From Herminiimonas sp. KBW02 (lineage in GTDB: Bacteria > Pseudomonadota > Gammaproteobacteria > Burkholderiales > Burkholderiaceae_D), in NCBI RefSeq assembly GCF_003852535.1, contig NZ_QAJP01000004.1:730719-794718 (forward strand): a stretch of 64,000 nucleotides of DNA, given 5' to 3'. The notes beneath the pieces are model-generated. The model was not told where the DNA came from and ran no database searches. It saw nothing but the letters and a program-made list of their open reading frames with translations. Position numbers and translations under genes: made by a program. The first letter of the stretch is position 1. Each line of letters starts with the position of its first letter. This document shows, one piece after another, positions 36,063-49,046 of the stretch.

Positions 36063-37190
36063 TCAGAGCAGCAGGTTTTCCATCGTACGGCGATAGATGT
36101 TTTTAAGCGGATCGATGAAGCGAACTTCGATGTGTTCATCGATCTTGTGGATGCTGCCATTCGGCGGGCCAAACTCGACGACTTGCGGACAGATTTGCGC
36201 AATGAAGCGTCCGTCCGAGGTGCCGCCTGTGGTTGACAGTTCGGTGGTCACGCCAGTTTCGGATTTGATCGCATCGCTCATCGCATCGCTCAGTGTGCCT
36301 TTCGGCGTGAGGAAGGGATGCCCGCTGATCGACCATTTCAAATCGTATTCGAGGCCGTGTTTGTCCAGGATTGCGTGTACGCGTTTTTGCAAACCTTCTA
36401 CCGTGCTGGCGGTGCAGAAGCGGAAGTTGAAGTCGATGACGACGTTGCCCGGAATGACGTTCGATGCGCCGGCGCCGCCATGGATGTTCGATACTTGCCA
36501 CGAAGTCGGCAGATAGTATTGATTGCCGTCATCCCATTTCTCGGCGACCAGTTCTGCCAGTGCGGGTGCGCATTGGTGGATAGGGTTGCGTGCCAGTTGC
36601 GGATAGGCGATGTGGCCTTGTATGCCTTTGACGGTGAGCTTGCCGGACATGCTGCCGCGGCGACCGTTCTTGATGGTGTCGCCCAGGACGTCGGATGAGG
36701 TCGGTTCACCGACTACGCAGTAATCGAGTTGCTCGCCGCGTGCTTTCAGCGCGTTGCAGACGATGACGGTGCCGTCGGTCGCCGGGCCTTCTTCATCGCT
36801 GGTGATGAGGAAGCCGATCGAGCCTTTGTGGTCAGGGTGTGCGTGCACGAATTCTTCTGCCGCCACCACCATCGCCGCGATTGAGGTTTTCATGTCAGCG
36901 GCACCGCGGCCGTAGAGTTTGCCGTCGCGCTGGGTAGGGACGAACGGTGGCGAAGTCCATTGCTCGAGCGGGCCAGTCGGCACGACGTCGGTATGACCGG
37001 CAAATACCAGCAGCGGCTGCGCAGTACCTTTGCGCGCCCACAGATTGGTCACGCCATCGGATTCTATGGTTTCGCAAACGAAGCCCAGCGGGGCCAGCAA
37101 TTCGATCAGGCGCGATTGGCAGCCTTTGTCTTCCGGTGTGACGGAGGAGAGGGCGATCAGTTCTTCGGTCAGTGCGAGCGTTTTGCTCAT
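36063..37190 (-). CDS. dapE: Succinyl-diaminopimelate desuccinylase DapE
   Basis: DapE hydrolyses N-succinyl-LL-diaminopimelate to succinate and LL-diaminopimelate in the lysine and peptidoglycan pathway. The 375-residue M20-family metallopeptidase shows the zinc-binding [21 protein letters not shown], the catalytic Glu pair in [11 protein letters not shown], and the C-terminal [10 protein letters not shown] with [14 protein letters not shown]. It begins three bases after the ArsC-like gene stop, in operon with dapD and dapC. Confidence 0.97.
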   Translation of the reverse strand: MSKTLALTEELIALSSVTPEDKGCQSRLIELLAPLGFVCETIESDGVTNLWARKGTAQPLLVFAGHTDVVPTGPLEQWTSPPFVPTQRDGKLYGRGAADMKTSIAAMVVAAEEFVHAHPDHKGSIGFLITSDEEGPATDGTVIVCNALKARGEQLDYCVVGEPTSSDVLGDTIKNGRRGSMSGKLTVKGIQGHIAYPQLARNPIHQCAPALAELVAEKWDDGNQYYLPTSWQVSNIHGGAGASNVIPGNVVIDFNFRFCTASTVEGLQKRVHAILDKHGLEYDLKWSISGHPFLTPKGTLSDAMSDAIKSETGVTTELSTTGGTSDGRFIAQICPQVVEFGPPNGSIHKIDEHIEVRFIDPLKNIYRRTMENLLL

Positions 37191-37193
37191 AAA

Positions 37194-37547
37194 TTAGTCT
37201 TGAAAAATTTGTTGATAGAGTTCGTCGGAAAAACCAACGCTGGATTTTTTGTCCTTGACCAGTACCGGGCGCTTGATGACCGATGGCGATTCCAGCATCA
37301 GTGCAGTGGCACTGGCGGCATCGGTGATTTCGGCCTTGCGTTCATCCGGCAGCTTGCGCCAGGTTGTGCCTTTGCGATTGACCAGCACATCCCATGGCAC
37401 GTCGCGCAACCAGGTTGTGATCAGGTCTGCGTTGATGCCATCTTTTTTGAAATCGTGGAAGACGAAATCGGTGCCGTTATTACTCAGCCAGGTGCGCGCT
37501 TTTTTGACGGTGTCGCAGTTAGGTATGCCGTAGAGGGTAATCGTCAT
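37194..37547 (-). CDS. ArsC/Spx-family reductase-like protein (YffB type)
   Basis: A 117-residue thioredoxin-fold protein of the ArsC family. The N-terminus LYGIPNCDTVKKARTWL has the single active-site-region Cys10; the end carries KRPVLV, the usual ArsC-family cis-proline region. It resembles E. coli YffB, encoded next to dapE there too, rather than a dedicated arsenate reductase in an ars operon. It lies two bases after pilU and three before dapE. Confidence 0.85.
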   Translation of the reverse strand: MTITLYGIPNCDTVKKARTWLSNNGTDFVFHDFKKDGINADLITTWLRDVPWDVLVNRKGTTWRKLPDERKAEITDAASATALMLESPSVIKRPVLVKDKKSSVGFSDELYQQIFQD

Positions 37548-37549
37548 GT

Positions 37550-38674
37550 CTACATCTTCAGGGTAAATTCGGTAAAGCTTGCTTCTTCCTGCTCCGGTGC
37601 TTCTTCCTGCACCGTTTGCGCAGAGTTGTTCAGCAACCAGAACAGATTGCTGGCCGAGTCAGCGTGTGCCAGTGCCTCGTCCTGTGTGACGAGACCATCC
37701 TTGATCAATTGCATCAGCGCTTGTTCAAAGGTTTGCGAGCCAGGCGACAAACTTTTTTCTATCGCTTCCTTGATCAGTGCAATTTCACCTTGTTCTATCA
37801 GCTCGGCGATGTGGCGTGTGTTCAGCATGACTTCGACAGCTGCACGGCGCTTGCCGTCGAGTGCACTGATCAGACGTTGCGACACAATTGCGCGCAGGGT
37901 CGAGGACAGATCGGCGAGCAGCGATTGCCGGTTTTCTATCGGGTAAAAATTGATGATGCGGGTCAGCGCCTGGTAGCTATTGTTCGCATGCAGGGTCGCG
38001 ACAACCAGATGGCCGGACTGCGCATAAGCGAGTGCTGCCGACATGGTTTCCTTGTCGCGTATCTCACCGATCAGGATGCAATCGGGAGCCTGGCGCAGGG
38101 CGTTTTTCAATGCTATTGGCAAGTCGCTGGCATCGCTGCCTATCTCGCGCTGGTTGACGATGGACTTCTTGTTGCGGAACAGAAATTCAATCGGGTCTTC
38201 CAGCGTCAGGATATGACCGGTAGCGATGGTGTTGCGATGATCGAGCATGGCGGCGATCGTGGTCGATTTGCCGGAACCGGTCGAGCCGACTACCAGCAGC
38301 AAACCACGTTTCTCCATGATCATATCGGCCAGGATAGGTGGCAGTGCCAGGCTGTTCAGCGGCGGGATTTCGCCCGGTACATAACGCAGCACGGCAGAAA
38401 TACTGCCGCGCTGGCGGAACGCTGATAAGCGGAAGCTGCCGACACCCGTCACCGGTATGCCGATATTGAGTTCGTTTTCACGATCCAGTTCTTCCAGCTT
38501 GGCTGGCGGGACAACTTCGGCCAGCAAGGTCATGACGGCATTCTGGTCCAGCTTCTGCTGGTTGATGGGTACCAGATTGCCGTTGATCTTGATGTGGATA
38601 GGCGAGTTGACTGCAATAAACAGGTCAGATGCTGCTTTTTCCTTCATCAGAAGGAATAATCTATCCATTGCCAT
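37550..38674 (-). CDS. pilU: Type IV pilus retraction ATPase, PilU-like
   Basis: A 374-residue PilT/PilU-family hexameric ATPase for pilus retraction. It has the N-terminal PAS-like region, Walker A VVGSTGSGKSTT, the Asp box HILTLEDPIEF, Walker B DCILIGEIRD and the His box SGHLVVATLHANN. The acidic tail (EEAPEQEEASFTEF) and the motif AASDLFIAVNSPIHIKING suggest PilU over PilT. No pilT is adjacent. It lies within the lysine biosynthesis run between dapD and the ArsC-like gene. Confidence 0.88.
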   Translation of the reverse strand: MAMDRLFLLMKEKAASDLFIAVNSPIHIKINGNLVPINQQKLDQNAVMTLLAEVVPPAKLEELDRENELNIGIPVTGVGSFRLSAFRQRGSISAVLRYVPGEIPPLNSLALPPILADMIMEKRGLLLVVGSTGSGKSTTIAAMLDHRNTIATGHILTLEDPIEFLFRNKKSIVNQREIGSDASDLPIALKNALRQAPDCILIGEIRDKETMSAALAYAQSGHLVVATLHANNSYQALTRIINFYPIENRQSLLADLSSTLRAIVSQRLISALDGKRRAAVEVMLNTRHIAELIEQGEIALIKEAIEKSLSPGSQTFEQALMQLIKDGLVTQDEALAHADSASNLFWLLNNSAQTVQEEAPEQEEASFTEFTLKM

Positions 38675-38727
38675 AGCTGTCCCGGTTCAGAAAAGTGTAA
38701 ACGCGTGTTGCAGTGATGCCGACTTAC

Positions 38728-39552
38728 TTAGTCACGCAGCAATTCGTTGATCGCTGTTTTCGAACGTGTTTGCGCATCGACGCGTTTGACGATCACTGCG
38801 CAGTACAGGCTGTACTTGCCATCAGCGGATGGCAAGTTGCCGGAAACGACGACGGAACCGGCTGGGATACGGCCGTAGGTTACTTCGCCGGTTGCACGGT
38901 CATAGATCTTGGTCGATTGGCCGATGTAGACACCCATCGAGATAACCGAGTTTTCTTCGACGATAACGCCTTCAACGATTTCCGAACGTGCACCGATGAA
39001 GCAGTTGTCTTCGATGATGGTCGGGTTCGCTTGCATAGGTTCCAGTACGCCACCGATACCGACGCCGCCGGACAAATGCACGTTTTTACCGATTTGTGCG
39101 CAGGAACCGACGGTGGCCCATGCATCAACCATGGTGCCTTCATCGACGTACGCGCCGATGTTGACGAAGGACGGCATCATGACCACGTTTTTGCCGATGA
39201 AGCTGCCGTGACGTGCGACTGCAGGTGGTACCACGCGGAAGCCGCCTTTGGCGAAGTCAGCTGCGGTGTAGTTCGCGAATTTGGTTGGTACTTTGTCGTA
39301 GAACTGCATGTGGTCGCCGGATGGCATGGTGATGTTGTCTTCCAGACGGAAGGACAGCAATACTGCTTTCTTGACCCATTGATTGACGACCCACGAGCCG
39401 CTGTCTTTTTGCGCTACGCGCAAGGTGCCTTCGTTCAGTTGGGCGATGACTTGCGCGACTGCGTTACGCACATCTGCAGGTGCATTTTTCGGGGAGAAAT
39501 CCGCACGGTTTTCCCAGGCTTGGTCGATGATCTGTTCGAGTTGTTGAGTCAT
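38728..39552 (-). CDS. dapD: Tetrahydrodipicolinate N-succinyltransferase DapD
   Basis: DapD succinylates tetrahydrodipicolinate from succinyl-CoA, committing it to the succinylase branch of lysine synthesis. The 274-residue protein has a helical N-terminal part and a left-handed beta-helix of hexapeptide repeats (about 105-240) with [34 protein letters not shown] and the [16 protein letters not shown] segment. It lies between dapC and pilU. Confidence 0.97.
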   Translation of the reverse strand: MTQQLEQIIDQAWENRADFSPKNAPADVRNAVAQVIAQLNEGTLRVAQKDSGSWVVNQWVKKAVLLSFRLEDNITMPSGDHMQFYDKVPTKFANYTAADFAKGGFRVVPPAVARHGSFIGKNVVMMPSFVNIGAYVDEGTMVDAWATVGSCAQIGKNVHLSGGVGIGGVLEPMQANPTIIEDNCFIGARSEIVEGVIVEENSVISMGVYIGQSTKIYDRATGEVTYGRIPAGSVVVSGNLPSADGKYSLYCAVIVKRVDAQTRSKTAINELLRD

Positions 39553-39594
39553 TTGATGGTCTTGTCAGTTGATAGAAATGATTACTAGGATAAA

Positions 39595-40809
39595 TTACGC
39601 TGCAGTACTGGCCAATTTCTTGGCGAATTCGACTATGCGTTGCGCGGCTTCGAGGCATTCGTCCACTTCGGCGACCAGCGCCATGCGGACCCGGTTCTGC
39701 CCCGGATTGATGCCATGTGCTTCGCGGCCCAGATAGCTGCCTGGCAATACCGTGACATTATATTCGGCATAGAGGCGCTTCGCGAATTCAACATCGCTGA
39801 TGTTGACGAGTTTGTCGACCCTGGCCCACAGGTAGAAACCGGCGTCCGGCAGGGAAACGTCCAGAACTTCCTGCAGCAAAGGCGTGACTTGATTAAATTT
39901 CTTGACGTATTTCTCGCGGTTTTCGATGACGTGCTGCTCGTCGTTCCAGGCGGCAATCGACGCGCTTTGCACGGACGGGCTCATTGCGCTGCCGTGATAG
40001 GTGCGGTACAGCAGGAAGCTCTTGATGATTTCTGCATCGCCAGCGACGAAGCCGGAGCGCATGCCTGGCACATTCGAGCGTTTCGACAGGCTGGAGAAGC
40101 CGATCAGGCGCGGATAGCCGGTGCGGCCCAGCTTGTGCGCCGCTTCCAGGCCACCTAAAGGTGCTTCCGCCTTGAAATAGATTTCCGAATAGCATTCATC
40201 GGCCGCGATGACAAAGCCATAGCGATCCGACAAGGCGAACAGTTCAGCCCAGTCTTCCAGCGTCAGCACGGCGCCAGCCGGATTGCCCGGCGAGCAGATG
40301 TAGACCAGTTGCACGCGCGCCCAGACATCCGCCGGGATGCTGGCAAAGTCAGGTGCGAAGTTACGGGCCGGATCGCAATTGACGAAGTAAGGCTCGGCAC
40401 CGGCCAGGTAGGCGGCGCCTTCATAGATTTGGTACAGCGGATTCGGGCAGACCACCAAAGCCTGCTTGCTCGGATCGATCACGGTCTGGGCCAGTGCAAA
40501 CAAGGCCTCGCGCGAACCATTGACTGGCAGTACCTGTGTGGCCGGATTCAGCTTCGGCAGGTTGTAGCGACGCTCCAGCCAGCCCGCGATGGTGGCGCGC
40601 AGCGCATCGGTGCCGGCGGTGGTCGGATAGACTGCGAGCCCGTCGAGATTGTCCGCCAGTGCTTTTTGTATAAAAGCCGGGGTCGGATGCTTCGGTTCAC
40701 CGATGCCGAGGCTGATAGGACGATAGGCAGCGTTCGGCGTGACAGCGGCAAACAGTTGCTTCAGTTTTTCAAAAGGATAGGGTTGGAGCTGTTTAAGAAG
40801 TGGATTCAC
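39595..40809 (-). CDS. dapC: N-succinyldiaminopimelate aminotransferase DapC
   Basis: DapC transfers an amino group from glutamate to N-succinyl-2-amino-6-ketopimelate. The 404-residue fold-type I PLP enzyme has substrate-loop features (YPTTAGTDALR, NGSREALFALAQ), the SPGNPAGAV segment, and the PLP lysine in SSLSKRSNVPGMRSGF. It is the first gene of the minus-strand dapC-dapD-pilU-arsC-dapE-prmB run, so the operon promoter should be in the gap it shares with smc. Confidence 0.93.
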   Translation of the reverse strand: MNPLLKQLQPYPFEKLKQLFAAVTPNAAYRPISLGIGEPKHPTPAFIQKALADNLDGLAVYPTTAGTDALRATIAGWLERRYNLPKLNPATQVLPVNGSREALFALAQTVIDPSKQALVVCPNPLYQIYEGAAYLAGAEPYFVNCDPARNFAPDFASIPADVWARVQLVYICSPGNPAGAVLTLEDWAELFALSDRYGFVIAADECYSEIYFKAEAPLGGLEAAHKLGRTGYPRLIGFSSLSKRSNVPGMRSGFVAGDAEIIKSFLLYRTYHGSAMSPSVQSASIAAWNDEQHVIENREKYVKKFNQVTPLLQEVLDVSLPDAGFYLWARVDKLVNISDVEFAKRLYAEYNVTVLPGSYLGREAHGINPGQNRVRMALVAEVDECLEAAQRIVEFAKKLASTAA

Positions 40810-40972
40810 GGCTGAGGGCAGAAATGTGAGTGTGATGTTCGTAGTCGCTGTTTGCGCTGCCGCTTTGCATGAGCGACAACCGCAGGCTTTATTTACACGA
40901 GGTTCAAAGTGGCAACATTATACCGCCCATGGCGACAGAACCGCTGCCTGCGTAAACTCTGGCTGTAAATGA

Positions 40973-41000
40973 TTGGAATCGTTGTTCCAAATGCTATGAT
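40973..41000 (+). promoter_or_regulatory. Candidate sigma-70 promoter for smc with overlapping inverted repeat
   Basis: TTGGAA at 40973 and TATGAT at 40995 are separated by 16 bases. The -35 hexamer is also the left half of an inverted repeat TTGGAA-N6-TTCCAA ending at 40990. A further stem-loop, GCATCCG/CGGATGC, lies at 41027-41050 in the leader. The gap (40810-41098) has no gene. Confidence 0.5.
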
Positions 41001-41098
41001 TAGCCCCTTTTACGGCCTCTTTTGCCGCATCCGCCACGCTGGCCGGATGCTTGATAAATATTTAATTTGCGCTGCATATTCTAGGAACGGTTGATAAC

Positions 41099-44000
41099 GT
41101 GCGTCTAACTTCCATTAAATTATCGGGATTCAAGTCTTTTGTTGATCCGACGAATTTTCAGGTGCCGGGTCAATTGGTCGGTGTCGTCGGCCCGAATGGC
41201 TGCGGCAAGTCCAATATCATCGATGCTGTGCGCTGGGTTTTGGGTGAATCCAAGGCTTCCGAGCTGCGCGGTGAATCGATGCAGGACGTTATTTTTAACG
41301 GTACGACGCACCGCAAACCGGCGGGGCGTTCATCGGTTGAGCTGGTGTTTGACAATGGCGAGGGCAAGGCTGCCGGTCAGTGGAGCCAATACGCAGAGAT
41401 CGCAGTCAAGCGTACGCTGACGCGTGACGGTACCTCGACTTACTACATCAACAATCAGGCGGTACGCCGCCGCGACATCCAGGACATCTTCCTCGGTACC
41501 GGTCTGGGTCCACGCGCTTACGCGATCATCGGGCAGGGCATGATTTCGCGCATCATTGAAGCGCGTCCGGAAGAGCTGCGTATCTTCCTGGAAGAAGCTG
41601 CGGGTGTGTCGAAGTACAAGGAACGCCGTCGCGAAACCGAAAACCGTTTGCAGGACACACGCGAAAACCTGTTGCGTGTCGAGGATATCCTGCGCGAGCT
41701 GAATACCAACCTGGAAAAGCTGCAAGGCCAGGCTGCTGTCGCGCAAAAATTCCACGAACTGCAAGCTGACCAGGACGAGAAGCAAAAGCTGCTGTGGCTG
41801 CTGCGTAAAACCGAAGCAAAGAACGAGCAGGAAAAATTCTTCCGCGATATCGAAAAAGCGCAGACCGATCTGGAAGAACAAACCGCCAAGCTGCGTCACG
41901 TTGAAACCGAGCTCGAGCACATGCGCCAGGCGCATTACTCCGCTGGTGATCGCATGCATCAGGCGCAAGGCCATCTGTATCAGACCAACTCAGAAATCGG
42001 CAGCCTGGAAGCACAAATCAAATTCGTGATCGAATCGCGTACCCGTCTGCAGTCGCAACTGAATTCGCTGACCGCACAACGCGATCAATGGCAACGCCAG
42101 GGCACACAATTCCAGGACGATCTGGTTGAAGCTGAGATGCATCTGGAAGAGCAGGCGATGCGCGTTGAGCAGGCGCAGGAAACCGCGCAACGTGAAAACG
42201 ATCGCTTGCCGGCGCTGGAGCAGGCATGGCGTGAAGCGCAACTGAAAACGACCGAGTCGCGCGGCAAGATCATGCAGGCGCAACAGCAGATCGAACTGGA
42301 ATCTGCACATCAGCGCAATGCGTCGAATATCTTGTCCGGCCTGACTGTACGTCGCGAACGTCTGCAGCAGGAAAAGCAGGGTTTGAATTTGCCGGATAGT
42401 ACGCATCTGGCTAACCTGAAGATGCAGCTGGAAGAGAAGCAGGCGACGCTGGAAGAAGCGACCGCGCAACTCGAAGTCGCGCAAGAGCAATTGCCTAAGC
42501 TGGAAGAAGAACGCCGCGCTGCGCAGGAACAGGTCAATACCGAAACTGCTAACAATGCGCAACTGGAAGCACGTCTGTCCGCACTCAAGCAGTTGCAGGA
42601 AAACGTGCAGACCCAGGGCAAAGTACAGCCGTGGTTGCAAAAACATGAATTGGGCGAGTTGCCGCGTCTGTGGCAAAAACTGCAGATAGACCAGGGCTGG
42701 GAAACCGCGCTGGAATCCGTCTTGCGTGAGCGTACCTCGGCATTGGAAATGTCGAACCTGGATTGGGCCAAGGCCTTCTTCAGCGATGCACCACCAGCCA
42801 AGCTGGCCTTGTTCACACCGAATGCGACTGCGTCCGAAGCGGTGGAAATACCAGCTGGCCTGAAGCCTTTCCTGAACCTGCTGCAACTGAATGATCCGGG
42901 TCTGCGCGCATTGATGCAGGACTGGTTGCATAACGTGTATATCGCGGAAGATACCGCTGCGGCTTTCGTAGATCGCAACAAGCTGCCGGTCGGCGCTTAT
43001 TTCGTCACACGTCAGGGCCATGTCATCAGCAAGACCAGCGTGCGTTTCTATGCTTCCGATTCGGAGCAGGACGGCATGCTGGCACGCCAGCAGGAAATCG
43101 AAAACATCACCAAGCAATTGCGTGCGCAGCACATGCTGGCCGATGAAGCGAAATCGCGCTCGATCCGCTCCGAATCCGCAGTGACGCAAGCGACCCAGCG
43201 CCTGCAGGAAATTCGCCAGCGCGTGAATACGCTGACGCAAGCAGTGCATGGCTTGCAAATCGATGTGATGAAGCTATCCGAAGTGCAGGAGCGCTTTAAC
43301 CAGCGCAGCACGCAGATTGCAACTGATCTGGAAGAGATCGCGATGCAGGAAGCCGAGCAGCAGCAAGTCAAGGCGGAATCAGAAGCGAAGTTCGAGCAAC
43401 TGGATGCCGAGCTCGGCGAGCTGCAAGAGACACATGAAGAAGGTCAGACCGATTACCTGAACAAAGAGCAGCAACTCAACGATGCGCGTCAACGTGCACG
43501 TGATCTGGAGCGTGCGGCGCAGGAAACCGCGTTTGCCGAAAAATCACAGCGCAACAAGATCGAAGAATTAAAGCGCAGCATTGCCACTGCACTGGAGCAG
43601 GCGGCGCAACTGTTCGCGAATATGCAGCAGGGCAGCCTGGAACTGGAAAGCCTGGACGATCAGGCCGCACAAGCTGGTTTGCAAACCTTGCTGGATACCC
43701 GTAGCGAGCAGGAACGTGCGCTGGCGGATGCACGCCATGAACTGGATCAGTTGACGCAGCAATTGCGCGGCCATGACGAAGCACGCATGCAGGCGGAACG
43801 CAGCCTGCAACCGCAACGCGACCGCATTACCGAGCTGCAGTTGAAAGAGCAGGCCGCGCGCCTGAATCAGGAACAGTATGCGCAGCAATTGCTGGAAGCC
43901 GAGGCAGATGAAGCGGCACTGGCAGAGAAGCTGAACAGCGATATGCGTCCATCCTATCTGCAAGGTGAAGTCACACGCCTGACGAATGCGATTGCCGCGT

Positions 44001-44626
44001 TGGGTGCAGTCAACCTGGCAGCGCTGGACGAACTGGCGACGGCATCGGAACGCAAGAACTTCCTCGACGCACAAAATGCCGACCTGACCGAAGCGATCAC
44101 GACGCTGGAAGACGCGATTGCGAAGATCGACAAGGAAACGCGCGAATTGCTGCAAGACACCTTCGACAAGGTCAATCATCACTTCGGCGAATTGTTCCCT
44201 ATCCTGTTCGGTGGCGGCCAGGCCAAGCTGACCATGACCGGCGACGAGATCCTCGATTCCGGCGTGCAGGTGATGGCGCAGCCACCAGGCAAAAAGAATG
44301 CAACCATTCACTTGCTGTCCGGTGGTGAAAAAGCCCTGACCGCGACGGCACTGGTGTTCTCGATGTTCCAGTTGAATCCGGCACCGTTCTGTCTGCTGGA
44401 TGAGGTTGACGCACCACTCGATGATGCGAATACCGAACGTTTCTGCAATATGGTTAAACGCATGTCGGCGCATACCCAGTTCCTGTTCATCTCGCATAAC
44501 AAGATTGCGATGGAAATGGCGCAGCAGCTGATCGGTGTGACCATGCAGGAGCAGGGTGTGTCACGTATTGTGGCGGTGGATATGGAGTCGGCCGCCGATT
44601 TTGCGTCTGAAGCGCAGCTGGCCTGA
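41099..44626 (+). CDS. smc: Chromosome segregation ATPase SMC
   Basis: SMC is the condensin ATPase that organises the chromosome. The 1175-residue protein (GTG start) has Walker A GPNGCGKSNIIDAVRWVLGES, a first coiled coil (about 170-500), the hinge (about 515-650, around YFVTRQGHVISKTSVRFY), a second coiled coil and the C-terminal head with signature LSGGEKALTATAL and Walker B FCLLDEVDAPLDD. The Gln/Glu/Ala-rich coiled coils create long spurious frames on the other strand. It is followed by zipA after 354 bases. Confidence 0.97.
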   Translation: MRLTSIKLSGFKSFVDPTNFQVPGQLVGVVGPNGCGKSNIIDAVRWVLGESKASELRGESMQDVIFNGTTHRKPAGRSSVELVFDNGEGKAAGQWSQYAEIAVKRTLTRDGTSTYYINNQAVRRRDIQDIFLGTGLGPRAYAIIGQGMISRIIEARPEELRIFLEEAAGVSKYKERRRETENRLQDTRENLLRVEDILRELNTNLEKLQGQAAVAQKFHELQADQDEKQKLLWLLRKTEAKNEQEKFFRDIEKAQTDLEEQTAKLRHVETELEHMRQAHYSAGDRMHQAQGHLYQTNSEIGSLEAQIKFVIESRTRLQSQLNSLTAQRDQWQRQGTQFQDDLVEAEMHLEEQAMRVEQAQETAQRENDRLPALEQAWREAQLKTTESRGKIMQAQQQIELESAHQRNASNILSGLTVRRERLQQEKQGLNLPDSTHLANLKMQLEEKQATLEEATAQLEVAQEQLPKLEEERRAAQEQVNTETANNAQLEARLSALKQLQENVQTQGKVQPWLQKHELGELPRLWQKLQIDQGWETALESVLRERTSALEMSNLDWAKAFFSDAPPAKLALFTPNATASEAVEIPAGLKPFLNLLQLNDPGLRALMQDWLHNVYIAEDTAAAFVDRNKLPVGAYFVTRQGHVISKTSVRFYASDSEQDGMLARQQEIENITKQLRAQHMLADEAKSRSIRSESAVTQATQRLQEIRQRVNTLTQAVHGLQIDVMKLSEVQERFNQRSTQIATDLEEIAMQEAEQQQVKAESEAKFEQLDAELGELQETHEEGQTDYLNKEQQLNDARQRARDLERAAQETAFAEKSQRNKIEELKRSIATALEQAAQLFANMQQGSLELESLDDQAAQAGLQTLLDTRSEQERALADARHELDQLTQQLRGHDEARMQAERSLQPQRDRITELQLKEQAARLNQEQYAQQLLEAEADEAALAEKLNSDMRPSYLQGEVTRLTNAIAALGAVNLAALDELATASERKNFLDAQNADLTEAITTLEDAIAKIDKETRELLQDTFDKVNHHFGELFPILFGGGQAKLTMTGDEILDSGVQVMAQPPGKKNATIHLLSGGEKALTATALVFSMFQLNPAPFCLLDEVDAPLDDANTERFCNMVKRMSAHTQFLFISHNKIAMEMAQQLIGVTMQEQGVSRIVAVDMESAADFASEAQLA

Positions 44627-44980
44627 ATGTAGCCAGCTGCTGACGTATTCGTTTTATGCAGTGGTGAGAAAGCGGAACGATTCAACGACTGAATAGTCGG
44701 TGATATGGATGCTTTCCCGCATGTTTTTCAGAGGGCAATCTGGCTTGACAAGGCAGATTGCTAAAATTAACCTGAGTTCTAAGAGTCGCAAGTGCATCAG
44801 TGACGCTGGTCGCCGCCATGTAACTTTATCGGCAGGCGCGCGTTATGGATGTATAGATTGACGACCATCCAACCTTTGGATTTTTATGACCCTATTTGCT
44901 TCTTCCCGATTTGCTCGCGGCGCGCGTAGCGTGCAGCCGAACAGATTTTCCCTGCAATCCACAGCTACGGCAGGTGCAGC
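44627..44980 (+). other. Intergenic region smc-zipA
   Basis: About 350 bases. It contains a candidate promoter (44745-44773) and a 32-codon frame (44886-44984) that ends on the zipA start, both listed separately. I see no clear terminator for smc. Confidence 0.5.
44745..44773 (+). promoter_or_regulatory. Candidate promoter for the zipA-ligA-galU-def cluster
   Basis: A perfect TTGACA -35 hexamer is followed 17 bases later by TAACCT, a weak -10. It would give a leader of about 200 bases before zipA. Called mainly on the -35 match. Confidence 0.35.
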
Positions 44981-44984
44981 ATGA
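44886..44984 (+). other. Possible 32-residue leader ORF coupled to zipA
   Basis: An ATG opens a 32-codon frame rich in Ser, Arg and Ala whose TGA overlaps the zipA ATG (ATGA). No strong Shine-Dalgarno precedes it. It could be a coupled small peptide or chance. Confidence 0.25.
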
Positions 44985-46096
44985 ATGATCTCCAGACCAG
45001 TTTGTTCGTGATCGGCGGCGTGATCGTTGTCGGCGTTATTTCTTACAATAAGTGGCAGGAGCATAAGGCCAAGAAAAGCGTCGAGCGCGCTTTTTCCTCG
45101 TCGCACGATGATGTGCTGATGGCACCGGAGGGACGCGAGTCGCCGGAAGAACGCATGGAGCCAACCATAGACGGCGAGCGCCATGAGCCTAGCTTTTCGG
45201 AAAATCCATACGATGCTGCTCCAGTGCAGCAAGATGCAGCGGTGCCGCATGCAGAAGCGGAGCTGGATGCGCCGGTTGATTTCGTACAGCCGGTAGAAGA
45301 AAAAGAATTGCCTGTCGATTACCTGATTGATTGCACGATTCCGCTGACATTAACGACGCAATTGCGTGGTGAGAAAATCCTGCCTGCTTTGCAATCGCTG
45401 CGCCATGTCGGCAGCAAGCCTGTGCATTTCGCCGGTCAGCATATCGACGGCGGCTGGGAAGCGATTACCCATGGCGGCATCTATAAGTCGCTGATGGCAG
45501 GCGTACAACTGGCGAGTCGCAGCAACGCCCTGAACGAGCTGGAGTATTCCGAGTTCGTGATGCGCCTGCGTCAGATCGCCGATGATTTCGATGCCGATCC
45601 GGATGTGCCGGACATGGCGGAAGTGATGGTGACAGCGCGTTCGCTGCATCACTTCGTGACTGAATACGACGCCAAGCTGAGCGTGAATGTACATACCAAC
45701 GGTGCGCCATGGTCGGTCACGACCTTGCTGGCGGCGCTGGAGCGTCAGGGCTTCGACGTGCGTCCGGAAGGTCGTCTGGTGATGCCGGATGGCGATGGCG
45801 GTGTGTTGTTCTCCCTGTCTACCAATGTCACGCTGGCAGAAGAAACGACCAGCCGCCTGACCCTGCTGCTGGATGTGCCTGTGGTGGCACCGGCACGTGA
45901 CGGCTTTGGTGCGATGACCGCTTGTGCACGTTCACTGGCAGCACGTCTGGACGGTACCGTGGTGGATGACGGCAACCAGCCATTGTCGGACGCATCACTG
46001 AATGAAATTTCCGGTCAACTTGAAGTGTTCTACGCCGACATGGAAGCGGCAGACATTCCTGCAGGCTCCACCAGGGCATTACGCTTATTCAATTAA
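44981..46096 (+). CDS. zipA: Cell division protein ZipA
   Basis: ZipA is a membrane-anchored FtsZ-binding divisome protein. The 371-residue product has an N-terminal membrane helix (SLFVIGGVIVVGVISY), a basic patch (KWQEHKAKK), an acidic, variable linker to about residue 110, and a C-terminal FtsZ-binding domain (about 115-371) with IDCTIPLT, HVGSKPVHFAG and SRLTLLLDVPVV. The order zipA-ligA is conserved in many gamma- and betaproteobacteria. ligA starts three bases after its stop. Confidence 0.85.
   Translation: MNDLQTSLFVIGGVIVVGVISYNKWQEHKAKKSVERAFSSSHDDVLMAPEGRESPEERMEPTIDGERHEPSFSENPYDAAPVQQDAAVPHAEAELDAPVDFVQPVEEKELPVDYLIDCTIPLTLTTQLRGEKILPALQSLRHVGSKPVHFAGQHIDGGWEAITHGGIYKSLMAGVQLASRSNALNELEYSEFVMRLRQIADDFDADPDVPDMAEVMVTARSLHHFVTEYDAKLSVNVHTNGAPWSVTTLLAALERQGFDVRPEGRLVMPDGDGGVLFSLSTNVTLAEETTSRLTLLLDVPVVAPARDGFGAMTACARSLAARLDGTVVDDGNQPLSDASLNEISGQLEVFYADMEAADIPAGSTRALRLFN

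Positions 46097-49042
<2,946 letters not shown>

Positions 49043-49046
<4 letters not shown>

Noticed and set aside
38713-39588. Plus-strand frame opposite dapD
   Set aside because: Mirrors the dapD beta-helix codons and has no family match; dapD is clear.
41990-43258. 422-codon minus-strand frame antisense to smc
   Set aside because: Arises from the Gln/Glu/Ala-rich coiled-coil codons of smc; no domain or start signal.
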